A DNA stretch of 64,000 bases from Flavobacteriaceae bacterium (GTDB taxonomy: Bacteria; Bacteroidota; Bacteroidia; Flavobacteriales; Flavobacteriaceae), in contig JAIXYI010000050.1 in the NCBI GenBank assembly GCA_027490305.1, forward strand, positions 1 through 64,000. Reading direction: 5' to 3'. This document shows, piece after piece, positions 63,025 to 64,000 of the stretch. The notes under the pieces are model-generated. The model had not been told where the DNA came from and searched no databases. It saw only the letters and a list, made by a program, of their open reading frames with translations. A program made the position numbers and the translations under genes. Every line of letters starts with the position of its first letter. Positions within the stretch are counted from its first letter, which is position 1.

Positions 63025-64000
63025 AGGAGCGGCTTTATTTACCCGGACTGAACGGCATCCGGTCAATAGCGGCCCTGAGCGTGGTGCTGTTGCACATCGT
63101 GCAGGATCTCGAACTGGGTATCGCCGAGCATGGGCGGTTCAATTCGTTTGGTATTTACGGGGTTACTTTGTTTTTTACGCTGAGTGGCTTCCTGATTACC
63201 TATTTGCTTTTGAAAGAAAAGGAGAAGACCGGCACCGTCAACATCCGGTCGTTTTACATCCGGCGGATCCTTCGAATCTGGCCGTTGTATTTCCTGTTTC
63301 TATTGATTGTACTGGCCGTCATGCGTTTCCAGGTCGATGCCACACTGTTGTTTTACCTTTTCATGCTGCCGAACGTTCCCTGGGCCGTGGGCAGCGCAGG
63401 CGGCTCGATCGTAGCAATTCCGTTGCTTAACCACTATTGGTCGCTTGGTGTCGAAGAGCAATTCTATGCGTTCTGGCCTTTTGTTATTCGATGGGCGCGC
63501 AGGTTGAAACGGACACTGGTTGCCTTGGTCGTCTTTTTTGTGGCCCTAAAGTTTGTCCTGAAGCTGGCGGGCGCACCGGCTACCCTCATCTCGCTTGTGT
63601 ACTACACCCGTTTTTCCTGTATGGCCATCGGGGGCCTGGGCGCTTATCTCTATTTCAAAAAGAACCGCCTTGTTGATCAGGTGTGTGGTAAGACGGCTGA
63701 TGGCGTCGCCTGGCTGGTGTTGATTACGATGGTGCTACTGCCCTTTGTGGGTGTCCGGCTGCCATCGGTGATCGAAAACGAACTGGTTTCGCTTGTGGCA
63801 CTCGTCATCATCTTCAACCAGGTAACGCGCCGGTCGGTATTTTCGTTTGAGCGGCCTGTGTTTGACTACCTCGGTCGCATCTCCTTCGGGTTATATGTCT
63901 ACAATCCGCTGGTGCTCTATGCTACGGCGTGGGTCTTTTCGGTTGTGCCGATGGGTAATGCCCTTCGATTTGTCGTTGTGGTGCTCGTTACCGTTCCGGC
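63021..64000 (+). CDS. Membrane acyltransferase 3, truncated by window edge
   Basis: The frame from the ATG at 63021 (overlapping the previous stop, ATGA) stays open to the last base, giving 326 residues. It begins MKERLYLPGLNGIRSIAALS and has the TM1 His (VVLLHIV), GVTLFFTLSGFLITYLL, FYIRRILRIWPLYF and NHYWSLGVEEQFYAFWP. It is close to the preceding gene throughout, including a near-identical DNA stretch at the RIWPLY codons (62148 and 63271), so it is a tandem duplicate. Its C-terminus lies outside the window. Confidence 0.9.
   Translation, partial: MKERLYLPGLNGIRSIAALSVVLLHIVQDLELGIAEHGRFNSFGIYGVTLFFTLSGFLITYLLLKEKEKTGTVNIRSFYIRRILRIWPLYFLFLLIVLAVMRFQVDATLLFYLFMLPNVPWAVGSAGGSIVAIPLLNHYWSLGVEEQFYAFWPFVIRWARRLKRTLVALVVFFVALKFVLKLAGAPATLISLVYYTRFSCMAIGGLGAYLYFKKNRLVDQVCGKTADGVAWLVLITMVLLPFVGVRLPSVIENELVSLVALVIIFNQVTRRSVFSFERPVFDYLGRISFGLYVYNPLVLYATAWVFSVVPMGNALRFVVVVLVTVP

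Overview
The window is chromosomal DNA from a member of the Bacteroidota, most likely the family Flavobacteriaceae and a relatively GC-rich Flavobacterium-like organism. The grounds are three proteins ending in type IX secretion (T9SS) type A sorting domains, three TonB-dependent receptors with N-terminal carboxypeptidase-regulatory-like domains, SusC-style sugar uptake, NHxDI-type acyltransferases, and repeated use of the Bacteroidota promoter box TAnnTTTG upstream of genes whose starts otherwise fit. I saw no rRNA, tRNA, CRISPR array, prophage or transposase.

Layout. 1-3.6 kb is the 3' part of a giant repeat-built T9SS surface protein. 3.7-9.1 kb is a galactose/galactan locus: a divergent GntR-type sensor, then galM, a GH53 endo-galactanase lipoprotein, galK and galT. 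9.1-13.6 kb is a minus-strand housekeeping run (TatD DNase, acyltransferase, asparaginase, GluQ-like synthetase, lipoprotein). 13.7-15.5 kb carries a retropepsin-like protease and a small T9SS protein. 15.7-19.7 kb is sucAB (2-oxoglutarate dehydrogenase E1 and E2), followed by an outer membrane barrel, a small conserved protein and a polyprenyl diphosphate synthase.

21.8-29.1 kb is a compact sugar locus, probably for sucrose: a LacI repressor with a twin operator, TonB receptor, SLC45/SUC-type MFS carrier, cytoplasmic (alpha/alpha)6 glycosidase and PfkB kinase. It has no SusD and no secreted hydrolase. 29.2-35.9 kb is a TetR-RND efflux operon. 35.9-40.8 kb is an iron locus: a siderophore receptor whose promoter lies between two 19-bp Fur-like palindromes, two small membrane proteins and a PepSY reductase-like protein. 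40.8-41.8 kb is an ABC ATPase/membrane protein pair of more AT-rich composition, bracketed by a 17-bp direct repeat.

42.3-47.4 kb starts the surface-polysaccharide region (GT4, NeuD/PglD acetyltransferase, Wzc-type kinase, Wza-type export lipoprotein). 47.5-55.1 kb holds an outer membrane barrel, a large TonB receptor and a 1206-residue T9SS beta-helix protein that look like a surface capture and uptake pair. 55.3 kb to the right edge is a tightly coupled glycan operon: WecF-like transferase, Wzx-type flippase, hexapeptide acyltransferase, GT2, two GT4 and two tandem acyltransferase-3 paralogues, the last cut by the window edge.
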